Of a stretch of 64,000 bases of DNA, positions 8,172 to 15,703 are shown in pieces (the first letter of the stretch is position 1; each line of letters starts with the position of its first letter). The notes below the pieces were generated by a model that made no database searches, was not told the origin of the DNA, and was given only the letters and a program-made list of their open reading frames with translations. The stretch spans positions 1 through 64,000 of the forward strand of contig NCEM01000001.1 of the NCBI GenBank assembly GCA_002280725.1, written 5' to 3'. This DNA comes from Alphaproteobacteria bacterium 32-64-14. GTDB lineage: Bacteria > Pseudomonadota > Alphaproteobacteria > Caulobacterales > Hyphomonadaceae. The position numbers and the translations under genes were made by a program.

Positions 8172-8678
8172 TCAACCCCGCCCGAGGAAATCCATCTTGC
8201 CCAGGGGCACGCCGTTGTGGCGGAGGATCGCGTAGGCGGTGGTGACGTGGAAGAGGAAGTTAGGGAGCGCGAAACCTGTGAGGAAGGCGAGGCCCTTGAA
8301 GGGGAAGTCACCGCTTGGCGTCTTGAGCACGATGTCTTTTTCTTCGGAGCCCTCGATGGCGGAAGCGGGGACGCTTTTTACGTAGTCGATGGTTTTCGCG
8401 ATGCGGGCGCGGAGGTCCGCCATTGTGGTTTCGGTGTCGGGCATTGACGGGGGCGAACCACCCGAGAGGCGGGCCATGGCGCCCTTGGCGCTGTCGCTGG
8501 CGAGCTGGATCTGGGAGGAGAGCGGGCGCATGTCGGGTGCGAGACGCTGGTTGACGAGGACGTTGGGGTCGAAGCCGCGCTGTTTGGCGTTTTCCTCGGC
8601 CTTGGCGAGCAGCTGGTCTAGGTTTCCGAGCATGCGGAGGAAGACCGGCGCGCTGGCCGTGTACATTGAAATTGTCAT
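8172..8678 (-). CDS. DUF1993 domain protein
   Basis: The 168-residue protein matches the DUF1993 pattern. An N-terminal MTISMYTASAPVFLRML leads into LGNLDQLLAKAEENA. A middle RLAPDMRPLSSQIQLASDSAKGA stretch (seen in two parts) follows, and near the end comes FHVTTAYAILRHNGVPLGKMDFLG. The family resembles the DinB/YfiT-like four-helix bundle group and has no established reaction. The ATG at 8678 begins the family-like sequence; the nine residues upstream of it are not conserved in style. It stands alone between the repeat element and a divergently oriented isomerase gene. Confidence 0.85.
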   Translation of the reverse strand: MTISMYTASAPVFLRMLGNLDQLLAKAEENAKQRGFDPNVLVNQRLAPDMRPLSSQIQLASDSAKGAMARLSGGSPPSMPDTETTMADLRARIAKTIDYVKSVPASAIEGSEEKDIVLKTPSGDFPFKGLAFLTGFALPNFLFHVTTAYAILRHNGVPLGKMDFLGRG

Positions 8679-8807
8679 GATCCGTCCCTGATTGTACCGC
8701 CCCAACCTTGTTGAAGAAGAAAGGCGGTGGCGTGTGACGTTGGATATGGGCGCCGTTTTCGTGCGCGCAATCTGCTAGGATCACGAATCGCTAGAGGGGA
8801 GCGCCCC

Positions 8808-9425
8808 GTGAACCTTCAGTTCTGGTTCGAGTTTGCCTCGACCTATTCCTACCCGGCCGTGATGCGGATCGACAAAGCCGCAGCGGCGCGTGGCGTTTCG
8901 ATCGAGTGGCGGCCGTTTCTGCTCGGGCCGCTGTTTCATGCCCAGCAGGGGCTGAAGGACAGCCCGTTTAACGCCGTGCCTGTGAAGGGGTCGTACATGT
9001 GGCGGGACATGGAGCGGATCTGCGAGCGATACAGCCTGCCCTTCCGCCGGCCGGGGCGCTTTCCGCAGAACGGCCTGATGGCGGCGCGGATCACCCATTC
9101 CCTCGGCCAGGAAGACAGACCCAACTTCGTGAAGGCCGTCTATCAGGCAAACTTTGTCCATGACCGGGATATCTCGGACCCGCAGATCCTGCATGCCGCA
9201 GCGCGGCGCGCGGGGCTCGATCCGCTGGAAACACTGGCGGCGATGACGTCGGAGCCGGTCAAGCAGCAGCTGAAGGACGAGACCGCGAAGGCGGCCGACC
9301 TTGGCATTTTCGGCGCTCCCAGCTTCCTCACCGAGGATGGCGAATTGTTCTGGGGCAATGACAGGCTCGAGGATGCCCTTGATTGGGCCGTGCGGGGAAC
9401 GCTAAGACCCAACTCCCAGAACTAA
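8808..9425 (+). CDS. 2-Hydroxychromene-2-carboxylate isomerase / DsbA-like protein
   Basis: The start is GTG 8808, preceded by an AGGGGAG ribosome-binding site; upstream in-frame residues are not family-like. The 205-residue product has the kappa-GST/HCCA isomerase layout. The N-terminal strand is LQFWFEFASTYSYPA, where Ser of the S-x-Y pair is the expected glutathione-binding residue. A helical insert carries the YMWRDMERICERYSLPF motif. A C-terminal thioredoxin part has the cis-Pro motif FGAPSFL and WGNDRLEDA. HCCA isomerases act in naphthalene-type aromatic breakdown using glutathione, but many family members serve other roles. An acyl-CoA dehydrogenase follows 40 bp downstream, so a shared catabolic transcript is possible. 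Confidence 0.85.
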   Translation: MNLQFWFEFASTYSYPAVMRIDKAAAARGVSIEWRPFLLGPLFHAQQGLKDSPFNAVPVKGSYMWRDMERICERYSLPFRRPGRFPQNGLMAARITHSLGQEDRPNFVKAVYQANFVHDRDISDPQILHAAARRAGLDPLETLAAMTSEPVKQQLKDETAKAADLGIFGAPSFLTEDGELFWGNDRLEDALDWAVRGTLRPNSQN

Positions 9426-9465
9426 ACATCTAAAGTTTTTAGGCGGGCACGCCGGGAGTTTCACG

Positions 9466-10599
9466 ATGGCCTTCGTTCTCTCCGAAGAACAGCAGATGCT
9501 GCGCGACAGCGCGCTTTCGTTCGCGAGCGAAAAACTGCCGGTGAGCCAGCTGCGGGCGCTGCGCGCCGCGGGACAGGGCTACGACAAAGGCGCGTGGGGC
9601 GAGATGGCCGAGCTTGGCTTTGCCGGCGTGGTGATCCCGGAAGAGTTTGGCGGCTCGGGCTTTGGCTATGTCGGGCTTGGACAGGTGCTTGAGGCGCAGG
9701 GCCGGACGATTGCCGCCTCGCCCCTGCTCTCGACCGCGCTGATGGGCGCGTCGGCGCTGATCGTCAACGGATCGCAGGCGCAGAAGGAAGCCTACCTGCC
9801 GAAGATCGCTTCGGGCGAATTACTGGTCGCGCTGGCGGTGGACGAGAGCGCGCATCACGATCCGGCGCACATCAAGCTGTCGGCGAAGAAGTCTGGCTCC
9901 GGTTACGCGCTGTCGGGCGAGAAACGGTATGTGGTCGATGGCGCGGATGCGGACCTGCTGATCGTTGCGGCGCGGACGTCTGGCGATGCGGGTGATGCAA
10001 CCGGGATCACGCTGTTCCTCGTGGCGGGCGACGCCAAGGGCGTTTCGCGTAACGCGCTGAAGACGCTGGATGCGCATGCGGCGGCGAACATTGCGTTTGC
10101 GGGCGTTGAGGTTGGCGCGGATGCTGTGCTGGGCGCGGTGGATGCGGGGTATCCGGCGCTGGAGGCGATCCTCGATCGCGCGCGCATCGGGCTGGCGGCG
10201 GAGATGCTGGGCGCGTCGGATGCAGCGTTCGAGATGACGGCGGAGTATCTGAAGGTCCGCAAGCAGTTCGGCCAGCTGATCGGGTCGTTCCAGTCGCTGC
10301 AGCATCGCGCGGCGATCATGTTCACGGAGCTGGAGCTGACGCGCAGCTGCGTGGCGGCGGCGCTGGATGCGCTGGACCGCAACGCCAACAATGTGGCGGA
10401 GCTGGCCTCGCTGGCGAAGGCGCGGGCGGCGGAGACGCTGCACCTCGTGTCGAACGAGACGGTGCAGATGCATGGCGGCATCGGCATGACGGACGTGCAC
10501 GACAGCGGGCTCTATATGAAGCGCGCGCGCGTGCTTGAGGCGCTGTATGGCGGCGAGAGCTTCCACCGCGACCGCTATGCGCGGATCGGCGGGTACTGA
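9466..10599 (+). CDS. Acyl-CoA dehydrogenase (short form)
   Basis: The 377-residue protein opens FVLSEEQQMLRDSA, has VVIPEEFGGSGFGYVG in the N-terminal domain, and has the C-terminal family block YLKVRKQFGQLIGSFQSLQ and QMHGGIGMTDVHD. The middle domain is degenerate compared with classic members (VDESAHHDPAHIKLSAKK instead of a T-E-P-x-x-G-S-D motif). This is common in the smaller partner of alpha2beta2 acyl-CoA dehydrogenases of steroid side-chain degradation. It probably oxidises acyl-CoA with FAD, or acts as a subunit of such an enzyme; no obvious partner is adjacent. It follows the isomerase gene on the same strand. Confidence 0.88.
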   Translation: MAFVLSEEQQMLRDSALSFASEKLPVSQLRALRAAGQGYDKGAWGEMAELGFAGVVIPEEFGGSGFGYVGLGQVLEAQGRTIAASPLLSTALMGASALIVNGSQAQKEAYLPKIASGELLVALAVDESAHHDPAHIKLSAKKSGSGYALSGEKRYVVDGADADLLIVAARTSGDAGDATGITLFLVAGDAKGVSRNALKTLDAHAAANIAFAGVEVGADAVLGAVDAGYPALEAILDRARIGLAAEMLGASDAAFEMTAEYLKVRKQFGQLIGSFQSLQHRAAIMFTELELTRSCVAAALDALDRNANNVAELASLAKARAAETLHLVSNETVQMHGGIGMTDVHDSGLYMKRARVLEALYGGESFHRDRYARIGGY

Positions 10600-10626
10600 T
10601 CCTCCTTCACCTTGCCTGACGCGAAA

Positions 10627-10655
10627 CAAGCCGCCCGCGGGGAGCGGACGGCTTG
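10627..10655. terminator. Probable bidirectional hairpin terminator
   Basis: Arms CAAGCCG (10627-10633) and CGGCTTG (10649-10655), extended inside by CCCGC/GCGG pairing, form a strong hairpin just after the acyl-CoA dehydrogenase stop and before the convergent fasciclin gene stop. No clear T-run follows on either strand, so the role is inferred from position. Confidence 0.45.
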
Positions 10656-10727
10656 CTGTTGCGTGACCCGGAGGGATAGGCCTCGCGACATGGGGAGGAA
10701 GGCTCTCCTCTGCCTACATGGCCAGGT

Positions 10728-11273
10728 TTACTGGGGCGGCATGATGACCTTGTCGATGACGTGGATCACGCCGTTGGAGGCGTCGATGTCGGCGGTGACG
10801 ACCTTGGCGTCGTTGACCATGACCGTGCCCGCCATGCTGCCATCGACCTTCACGGTCTTGCCTTCGACCGTTGCCGGGGTGAGCGTCTGACCGGCGACGG
10901 CGGACGACATCACTTCAGCGGGGAGGACGTGGTAGGTGAGGATGGCCGCGAGCTTGGCCTTGTTCTCGGGCTTCAGCAGGTCGTCAACCGTTCCGGCCGG
11001 CAGCGCGGCGAAGGCTGCGTCGGTCGGCGCGAAGACCGTGAACGGGCCGGAACCACGCAGCGTCTGTTCGAGACCGGCGGCCTGAACAGCGGCGACGAGC
11101 GTGTTGAACTGGCCTGCTCCGATCGCGGTGTCGACGATGTCCTTGGCCATCACGGGGGCGGGTTCCGGCGCGGGAGCTTCAGCAACCGGGGTGGCAGGCA
11201 TGGCGGGCGCGGTTTCGCCGCCGCAAGCAGCGGCGAGCATCGCTACGGCCACGAGTGAGATCTTGAGTTTCAT
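10728..11273 (-). CDS. Fasciclin-domain lipoprotein
   Basis: The 181-residue protein has a signal with lipobox L-A-A-A-C near residue 17, a Pro/Ala-rich linker, then one fasciclin (FAS1/beta-Ig-H3) domain. Its conserved boxes are present: the H1 box [17 protein letters not shown], then [10 protein letters not shown], and the H2 region [14 protein letters not shown] at the C-terminus. FAS1 domains mediate adhesion or bind small ligands; single-domain secreted versions are common in Alphaproteobacteria. It is probably anchored to the outer membrane facing the periplasm or surface. It is monocistronic as far as can be seen. The Pro-Ala linker ([19 protein letters not shown]) probably spans cell-wall space. 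Confidence 0.93.
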   Translation of the reverse strand: MKLKISLVAVAMLAAACGGETAPAMPATPVAEAPAPEPAPVMAKDIVDTAIGAGQFNTLVAAVQAAGLEQTLRGSGPFTVFAPTDAAFAALPAGTVDDLLKPENKAKLAAILTYHVLPAEVMSSAVAGQTLTPATVEGKTVKVDGSMAGTVMVNDAKVVTADIDASNGVIHVIDKVIMPPQ

Positions 11274-11421
11274 GTTCCTGAGGTTCCCTCTTCGAGATTC
11301 TTGCGCGGAAGTCCCGGGACGTCATGCGCCTCGGCCGCAACTCTCGAACCGATACGTTCGACTGCGTTGACTGGATCGCCGATAACGAAAGTGTAATCGC
11401 CTTCACGGCGAAGAGATCACT

Positions 11422-12042
11422 TCACTCTGGTGATCGCACCTCAACCATCGCCTCGTTGCGACGGAAGAAGGGAAGGATCCACGGCGGATCGTAGAAAGCG
11501 AACACGACATCGCCCTTCGGCTGCAGGTTTGCGCGCGCGACCTCATCGAGCAGGCGCGCCGAAGCGGCCCGCATGTCTTCTTCTGTTGCCAGGCCCGTGA
11601 AGGACAGAACAGCCATGGCGCGTGCAGGGACTTCAACCAGCCTCACATCGGGATCGACCGGGCGCGGGAGCGTTTCAATCGAATAGCTTGCGGGCATGGT
11701 GAAGCCGATCACCCATTCCTGATCGGAGCTTGCGGCCTGCTGTGTAACAGGCGCGGTCATCGCGATCTTCTCGCGCGGCGCCTGGGTGACCGGCGCAGTC
11801 ATCGCGATCTTCTCGCCAGAACGATCGTTGGCGAAAATGTAGTCTGCGAGCGGGCCAAAGCCTTCAAAGCGCGCCGACCATGGATCGCCCTGCACCGTGA
11901 TTTCCGCAACGATCGTCGGAGCGTAGTCCCGCACTTCAAAGTCACGCGCAGCGAGGCGCGTCGTGAAGGCCGGCTCTTCAACGGGTTCGGTGGCGCAGGC
12001 AGGCAGGAGCAGAACACCGGCGGCCAGGATCAGGCAACGCAT
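11422..12042 (-). CDS. SOUL family heme-binding lipoprotein
   Basis: The 206-residue protein has a short signal with lipobox L-L-P-A-C (Cys16), so it is probably lipid-anchored. The SOUL/HBP domain follows: FEVRDYAPTIVAEITV, FGPLADYIFANDRSGEKIAMTAPV and a C-terminal YDPPWILPFFRRNEAMVEV, all typical of the family, which binds heme or other hydrophobic ligands. A short stretch, EKIAMTAPVTQ, occurs twice in tandem around residues 77-99, an internal duplication of the family's central motif. The role in bacteria is uncertain; heme handling or oxidative-stress tolerance has been proposed for homologues. No neighbour suggests a pathway. Confidence 0.9.
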   Translation of the reverse strand: MRCLILAAGVLLLPACATEPVEEPAFTTRLAARDFEVRDYAPTIVAEITVQGDPWSARFEGFGPLADYIFANDRSGEKIAMTAPVTQAPREKIAMTAPVTQQAASSDQEWVIGFTMPASYSIETLPRPVDPDVRLVEVPARAMAVLSFTGLATEEDMRAASARLLDEVARANLQPKGDVVFAFYDPPWILPFFRRNEAMVEVRSPE

Positions 12043-12181
12043 GAGGACAGCTCCATCGCATGGCTGTTACGTGCCGAGAGCGCCCATTGGATCATTTCCC
12101 CTCGACCTCTCTGGTTTTTGCCACTCGCACGGCTAGGGTTGGTATGAGGCGCGGACTGACACGCGCTGGGAGAGAGGCGCG

Positions 12182-13429
12182 ATGACAACGAAGTGGAACG
12201 CCAAGAACAGCGATCCTGTTGCCCGTGGACTGATGATCGGCTTCCCGCCGCCCTCAGAGCTGAGGGTCGGTTCGGAAGGCGAGATTTCGGGGAGTTCGTT
12301 TCCGCAGACGCGGTGGGCGTTCAGCCATCAGCGGGAGCTGAAGGCGACGGTGAATGTGCGGCGGGGGTCGGCTGCGGCGAGCGCGCTGCCCCGCGCATTG
12401 CGCGACGACATTGACGGCGTGGCCTTCACGACGATGGAGGGCGAGCAGACGACCTGGGCGCAATCGCTGGAAGCGATGTTCACCGATGGGATCGTGATCC
12501 TGCATCGCGGGGCGATTGTGTACGAGACCTATCGCGGGGCGCTGGCGCCCGAGTTGCCGCATATCGCGTTCTCGATGACGAAGTCGTTTGTCGGGCTGCT
12601 GGCGGCGACGCTGGCGCATGAAGGCAAGATCGATCCGGCGGCGCCCGTGGCGCACTACATCCCCGAGTTGGAGGGATCGGCGTTTGCGGATGCGAGCGTG
12701 CGGCAGGTGATGGATATGACCGTGGGGGTCAAATACTCCGAGAATTATACCGACGCCGAGGCGGAGGTGCGCACGTACGGCATCGCTGCGGGCTACGGGA
12801 AGCCGCCGCAGGGCTATGACGGGCCACGCTCGATTGTGGATTTCCTGTGCACGCTGAAAAAGCAGGGTGAGCATGGGCAGGCGTTTGCCTACAAGACTTG
12901 CAACACCGAAGTGCTTGCGTGGATCGTGCAGCGCGTGACGGGTACGCCGATGGCGCAGCTGATCTCGGAGCGGATCTGGCAGAAGATCGGCGCGGAGGAG
13001 GATGGGAACATCATCGTCGATCCGGCGGGCATGGCGGCGTGTGGCGGCGGCATGAGCATTGCCCTGCGCGATCTGTCGCGGTTTGGCGAGATGATGCGCA
13101 AGGGCGGAAGGTTCAACGGACAGCAGATTGTGCCGGAGGCCGTGGTGGCGGATATCGCGAAGGGGGCGGAGCCCGCGTACTTTGCCAAGGCGGGCTATCA
13201 GACCATGCCGGGCTGGAGCTATCGCGCGCAATGGTGGGTGAGCCACAACGACCTTGGCGCGTATACCGCGCGCGGCATCCATGGGCAGGTATGCTGGATT
13301 GCGCCGAAGGCCGAGCTGGTTGTTGCGCGGTTTGCCTCGCACCCGGTTGCGGCGAACGGCAATTCGGTTTTGGACAAGGTTTCGTTGCCGGCCTATGCGG
13401 CGGTGGCGGCGCATTTGATGCGTGGGTAG
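12182..13429 (+). CDS. Serine hydrolase, beta-lactamase/class C fold
   Basis: The 415-residue protein has the class C beta-lactamase-related fold. The catalytic S-x-x-K tetrad is seen as Ser131-Met-Thr-Lys134 in HIAFSMTKSFVG. A Tyr-x-Asn-like element (FAYKTCNTEV, around residue 240) fits the second motif. A late H-x-G block, GIHGQVCWIAPKAELVV, matches the third. Members hydrolyse esters or D-amino-acid peptides; true beta-lactamase activity is unlikely for this branch. There is no signal peptide, and the N-terminus is polar, so the enzyme is probably cytoplasmic. An intergenic inverted-repeat element begins right after the stop. Confidence 0.88.
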   Translation: MTTKWNAKNSDPVARGLMIGFPPPSELRVGSEGEISGSSFPQTRWAFSHQRELKATVNVRRGSAAASALPRALRDDIDGVAFTTMEGEQTTWAQSLEAMFTDGIVILHRGAIVYETYRGALAPELPHIAFSMTKSFVGLLAATLAHEGKIDPAAPVAHYIPELEGSAFADASVRQVMDMTVGVKYSENYTDAEAEVRTYGIAAGYGKPPQGYDGPRSIVDFLCTLKKQGEHGQAFAYKTCNTEVLAWIVQRVTGTPMAQLISERIWQKIGAEEDGNIIVDPAGMAACGGGMSIALRDLSRFGEMMRKGGRFNGQQIVPEAVVADIAKGAEPAYFAKAGYQTMPGWSYRAQWWVSHNDLGAYTARGIHGQVCWIAPKAELVVARFASHPVAANGNSVLDKVSLPAYAAVAAHLMRG

Positions 13430-13445
13430 AGGGTGAGCAGCCTGT

Positions 13446-13558
13446 GGAGTCATTCTCGGGCTTGTCCCGAGAATCTTGGTTGCGAACGCCGAAGGGATCG
13501 CTGTCTTTCCTGCACCGGATCCAACCGGGATTCTCGGGACAAGCCCGAGAATGACTCC
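13446..13558. repeat. MITE/REP-like element with perfect 30-bp terminal inverted repeats
   Basis: The arms at 13446-13475 and 13529-13558 are perfect 30-bp inverted repeats, starting GGAGTCATTCTCGGG on the left. Each arm is itself nearly palindromic (TCTCGGG, CTTGT, CCCGAGA). The 53-nt centre has further short inverted pieces (TTGGTT near the left arm, AACCGG near the right). It sits between the serine hydrolase and an SDR gene and has no coding capacity. The structure fits a small non-autonomous mobile or REP-type element. Confidence 0.8.
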
Positions 13559-13654
13559 GTTGGTGCGTTCCCAACTGTCCCCTAGCCTTTCGCTTCCGCG
13601 CCGTTAGTGTCCGCGCCATCAAAAGCAAAAGCGGCACGTTCGGGAGCAGGATAC

Positions 13655-14452
13655 ATGATCGAGAATCTCTTTTCGCTGAAAGGGCGCGTCGCGCTGGTGA
13701 CCGGCGGGTCGCGCGGCATCGGCAAGATGATCGCGCAGGGCTTCGTCGAGAGCGGCGCCAAGACGTATATCTCCGCGCGCAAGGCGGATGCGTGCGATGC
13801 GACGGCGGCGGAGCTTACGGCGCTGGGCCATGCGGAGTGCATTTCGCTGCCGCAGGACATCTCGACAGTGGCAGGCGGCAAGATGCTGGCCGAGGAAATC
13901 TACAAGCGTGAAGGCAAGCTCGACATTCTCGTCAACAATGCGGGCGCGGCCTGGGGCGCGCCGTTCGAGGAATTTCCCGAGCATGGCTGGGACAAGGTGA
14001 TGGACCTCAACGTGAAGTCGCCGTTCTTCCTCACACAGGCGCTGCATGCCGCGCTGAAGAAGGCGGCCACGCCCGACCGGCCGGCGAAGGTGATCAACAT
14101 CTGCTCGATCGACGGCATCCGCCTGAACCCGTGGGACACGTATTCTTATCACGCCTCCAAATCGTCGCTGCTGTATCTCACCAAGCGGTTGGCGGCGCGG
14201 CTGGTGCAGGACAACATCGTGGTAACGGCGATTGCGCCGGGGCCGTTCGCGTCCGAGATGAACAAGGCTGCGCGCGACCAGGAAGACGCGGTTGCCGCGC
14301 GCACGCCCTCGCGCCGCATCGGGCGTGACGAGGACATGGCGGGCACGGCGATCTTCCTCGCGTCGAAAGCGGGAGATTATGTGGTGGGTGATTCCATCGC
14401 GGTCGATGGCGGCATCGCCTATGCCAGCCTGCCGAAGGATGGGCCGAGCTAG
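13655..14452 (+). CDS. Short-chain dehydrogenase/reductase
   Basis: The 265-residue SDR starts at ATG 13655, behind GGGAGCAGG. The cofactor motif TGGSRGIG (near residues 15-22) and the structural NNAG are present. Catalytic Ser is in NICSIDG and the Y-x-x-x-K pair in YSYHASKSS. Near the end comes VVGDSIAVDGGIAYAS. Sequence style (SLKGRVALVTGG, AIAPGPF, PSRRIGRDEDMAGTAIFL) is that of classical SDRs related to gluconate 5-dehydrogenase/3-oxoacyl-ACP reductase. It reduces or oxidises a carbonyl/alcohol with NAD(P)H; the substrate is not evident. A strong terminator follows. Confidence 0.9.
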   Translation: MIENLFSLKGRVALVTGGSRGIGKMIAQGFVESGAKTYISARKADACDATAAELTALGHAECISLPQDISTVAGGKMLAEEIYKREGKLDILVNNAGAAWGAPFEEFPEHGWDKVMDLNVKSPFFLTQALHAALKKAATPDRPAKVINICSIDGIRLNPWDTYSYHASKSSLLYLTKRLAARLVQDNIVVTAIAPGPFASEMNKAARDQEDAVAARTPSRRIGRDEDMAGTAIFLASKAGDYVVGDSIAVDGGIAYASLPKDGPS

Positions 14453-14478
14453 GGCCTGATCCCAGCGATTGTTACAGG

Positions 14479-14511
14479 AAGCGCCCGGTTCCCGCCGGGC
14501 GCTTTCTTTTT
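14479..14511 (+). terminator. Rho-independent terminator after the SDR
   Basis: Perfect 10-bp arms AAGCGCCCGG (14479-14488) and CCGGGCGCTT (14495-14504) enclose a 6-nt loop and run into TTTCTTTTT. It ends the SDR transcript and separates it from the stress-type promoter that follows. Confidence 0.9.
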
Positions 14512-14526
14512 GCATGTGTTGCATCC

Positions 14527-14552
14527 GGAACCGGTTCTGCCTGCGCGCCGTT
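14527..14552 (+). promoter_or_regulatory. EcfG-type promoter
   Basis: GGAAC (14527-14531), a 17-nt spacer, and CGTT (14549-14552) match the general-stress sigma factor EcfG consensus of Alphaproteobacteria. It lies 44 bp before the ATG of the small membrane-protein gene at 14597. Confidence 0.7.
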
Positions 14553-14596
14553 TCCATCTCACGACCCCAACAGCCAGAAAGGCGCGAGGCATAGCC

Positions 14597-15019
14597 ATGT
14601 CCCCCGATGTTGAAGACCTGATCGCCCACCCGAAGCGTTTCTTCGACAAGCCGCAGGAAGTGCTGCTCGATTTCCGTCTCACGGCGGACGAGAAGCGCAA
14701 CATTCTGGAAAGCTGGAAGCATGACGCCTCCAGGCTTGCAGAATCCACCGCCGAGAACATGTCGGGCGGCGAGGAATCCGACCTGCGCGAGGTGTCCAAG
14801 GTTCTGCTGGAGCTGAAATCCCAACCGATGCCGGTGGTTGCGGTCCGCAAGGACTCGACGGTGCCGGCGGGCATGGGTCTCGGCGCCCTGCTTGGCGCCG
14901 GCGCTGGCCTGGTGGCTATCGCGGCCGCCGGACCTTCGCTGGTGATCGTCCTCCAGACGACAGTTGTCGGCCTGATTGTCGGCGGCGTTGTGGCGGGCGT
15001 TCGCGACGCGGTTGCCTAA
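14597..15019 (+). CDS. Unknown protein with C-terminal membrane segments
   Basis: The 140-residue protein starts at ATG 14597. The N-terminal half is charged and helical (EDLIAHPKRFFDKPQEVL, DEKRNILESWKHDASRLAEST), resembling the small stress-associated proteins with a repeated W-x-x-D theme found in Rhizobiales and Caulobacterales. The C-terminal half is very hydrophobic, with glycine-rich GMGLGALLGAGAGLVAIA and a VVGLIVGGVVAGV helix, suggesting two membrane passes. I cannot name a function. The EcfG-type promoter immediately upstream suggests induction under general stress, consistent with the nearby phyR/ecfG locus. Confidence 0.7.
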   Translation: MSPDVEDLIAHPKRFFDKPQEVLLDFRLTADEKRNILESWKHDASRLAESTAENMSGGEESDLREVSKVLLELKSQPMPVVAVRKDSTVPAGMGLGALLGAGAGLVAIAAAGPSLVIVLQTTVVGLIVGGVVAGVRDAVA

Positions 15020-15032
15020 CTGCTTTCCGACT

Positions 15033-15067
15033 GTGCCCCGGCAGGAACAGACTCCGGCCGGGGCACG
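15033..15067 (+). terminator. Hairpin terminator overlapping an EcfG-type promoter
   Basis: Arms GTGCCCCGG (15033-15041) and CCGGGGCAC (near 15058-15067) form a strong stem just after the stop at 15019. There is no long T-run. The loop and right arm contain the next EcfG-type promoter, so termination and initiation signals overlap here. Confidence 0.55.
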
Positions 15068-15069
15068 TT
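15044..15069 (+). promoter_or_regulatory. EcfG-type promoter with 17-nt spacer
   Basis: GGAAC (15044-15048) and CGTT (15066-15069) with 17 nt between them fit the EcfG consensus. The glycine-zipper lipoprotein gene begins 48 bp downstream. The site overlaps a hairpin, so chance occurrence cannot be excluded. Confidence 0.6.
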
Positions 15070-15081
15070 AGCCAATCGGTC

Positions 15082-15108
15082 CCATTTGAACTGGTCCATT
15101 TGAACTGG
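15082..15108 (+). repeat. Tandem 13-bp direct repeat in a leader
   Basis: CCATTTGAACTGG occurs at 15082-15094 and again at 15096-15108, one base apart. It sits between the EcfG-type promoter and the start codon at 15118, so it would be in the 5' untranslated region or at an operator. Confidence 0.8.
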
Positions 15109-15117
15109 AGTTGCCCC

Positions 15118-15474
15118 ATGAAAATCATCCTGATCGCTGCGACGCTGGCGACCGGTCTTGTGGCCACGGCCTGCACCCAATCGGGCAATACCGAGCGCGG
15201 CGCCGTGACGGGCGCGCTTCTGGGCGCGGCTGCCGGCGCGGTCATTGGAAACAACACCGGTTCGGGCGATGCCGGACAGGGCGCGGCCATCGGCGCAGCC
15301 GGCGGCGCGATTGCCGGCGGCGTTGCCGGAGCCTCCTCGGACCGTAACGACCAACGGGCCAATCGCGGGCCGAATGGCGAAGAACTGGTCTACGACCGGT
15401 ACGCCGACCGGTATTACTATGTCGACCGCCGATCTGGCCGGACGTACTGGGTCAACGGCGAGTATCGCGGGTAA
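15118..15474 (+). CDS. Glycine-zipper lipoprotein
   Basis: The 118-residue protein has a lipoprotein signal ending in A-T-A-C (Cys19). Next comes a glycine-zipper domain (YMGG/OmpA-like family) with repeated GALLGAAAGAVIGNN and AAIGAAGGAIAGG segments that can cross or pack in membranes. The C-terminal tail is Tyr/Arg-rich (YDRYADRYYYVDRRSGRTYW). Such proteins are small outer-membrane or envelope components, often induced under osmotic or general stress. An EcfG-type promoter and a tandem direct repeat precede it. A small membrane protein gene follows 27 bp downstream and may be co-transcribed. Confidence 0.82.
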   Translation: MKIILIAATLATGLVATACTQSGNTERGAVTGALLGAAAGAVIGNNTGSGDAGQGAAIGAAGGAIAGGVAGASSDRNDQRANRGPNGEELVYDRYADRYYYVDRRSGRTYWVNGEYRG

Positions 15475-15501
15475 CCCCACTGTCGGGGAGGGATTGCGCT
15501 G

Positions 15502-15651
15502 ATGGACGAGATGAATGATCAGGAGATGCACCGGTTGATCGACCGCGAAGTCTCCAACCGGCCGGGTCTGATTGCTCTGACTGTGTGCCTTGTGGCGATT
15601 GCCGGAATTCTGATCGCTGGCGCTGCGGTTCTGATGCGGCAGTTTGGCTGA
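15502..15651 (+). CDS. Small single-pass membrane protein
   Basis: This 49-residue reading frame begins ATG 15502 behind a GGGGAGGG ribosome-binding site and ends TGA 15651. Residues 1-22 are charged (MDEMNDQEMHRLIDREV), and residues 23-44 form one transmembrane helix (LIALTVCLVAIAGILIAGA). No family is recognised. It sits between the glycine-zipper gene and the lipid kinase gene on the same strand, consistent with an operon. The strong ribosome-binding site and clean hydrophobic helix support it as real despite its size. Confidence 0.6.
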   Translation: MDEMNDQEMHRLIDREVSNRPGLIALTVCLVAIAGILIAGAAVLMRQFG

Positions 15652-15703
15652 GCGGGAACTTTGCTCCGCGTACCGGCGTTTGGGTGGTGCGGGGAGATCG
15701 CCC

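Noticed and set aside
12182..13429. Antibiotic-resistance beta-lactamase
   Set aside because: The S-x-x-K fold is shared with esterases and peptidases, and the protein lacks a signal peptide; no evidence for beta-lactam hydrolysis.
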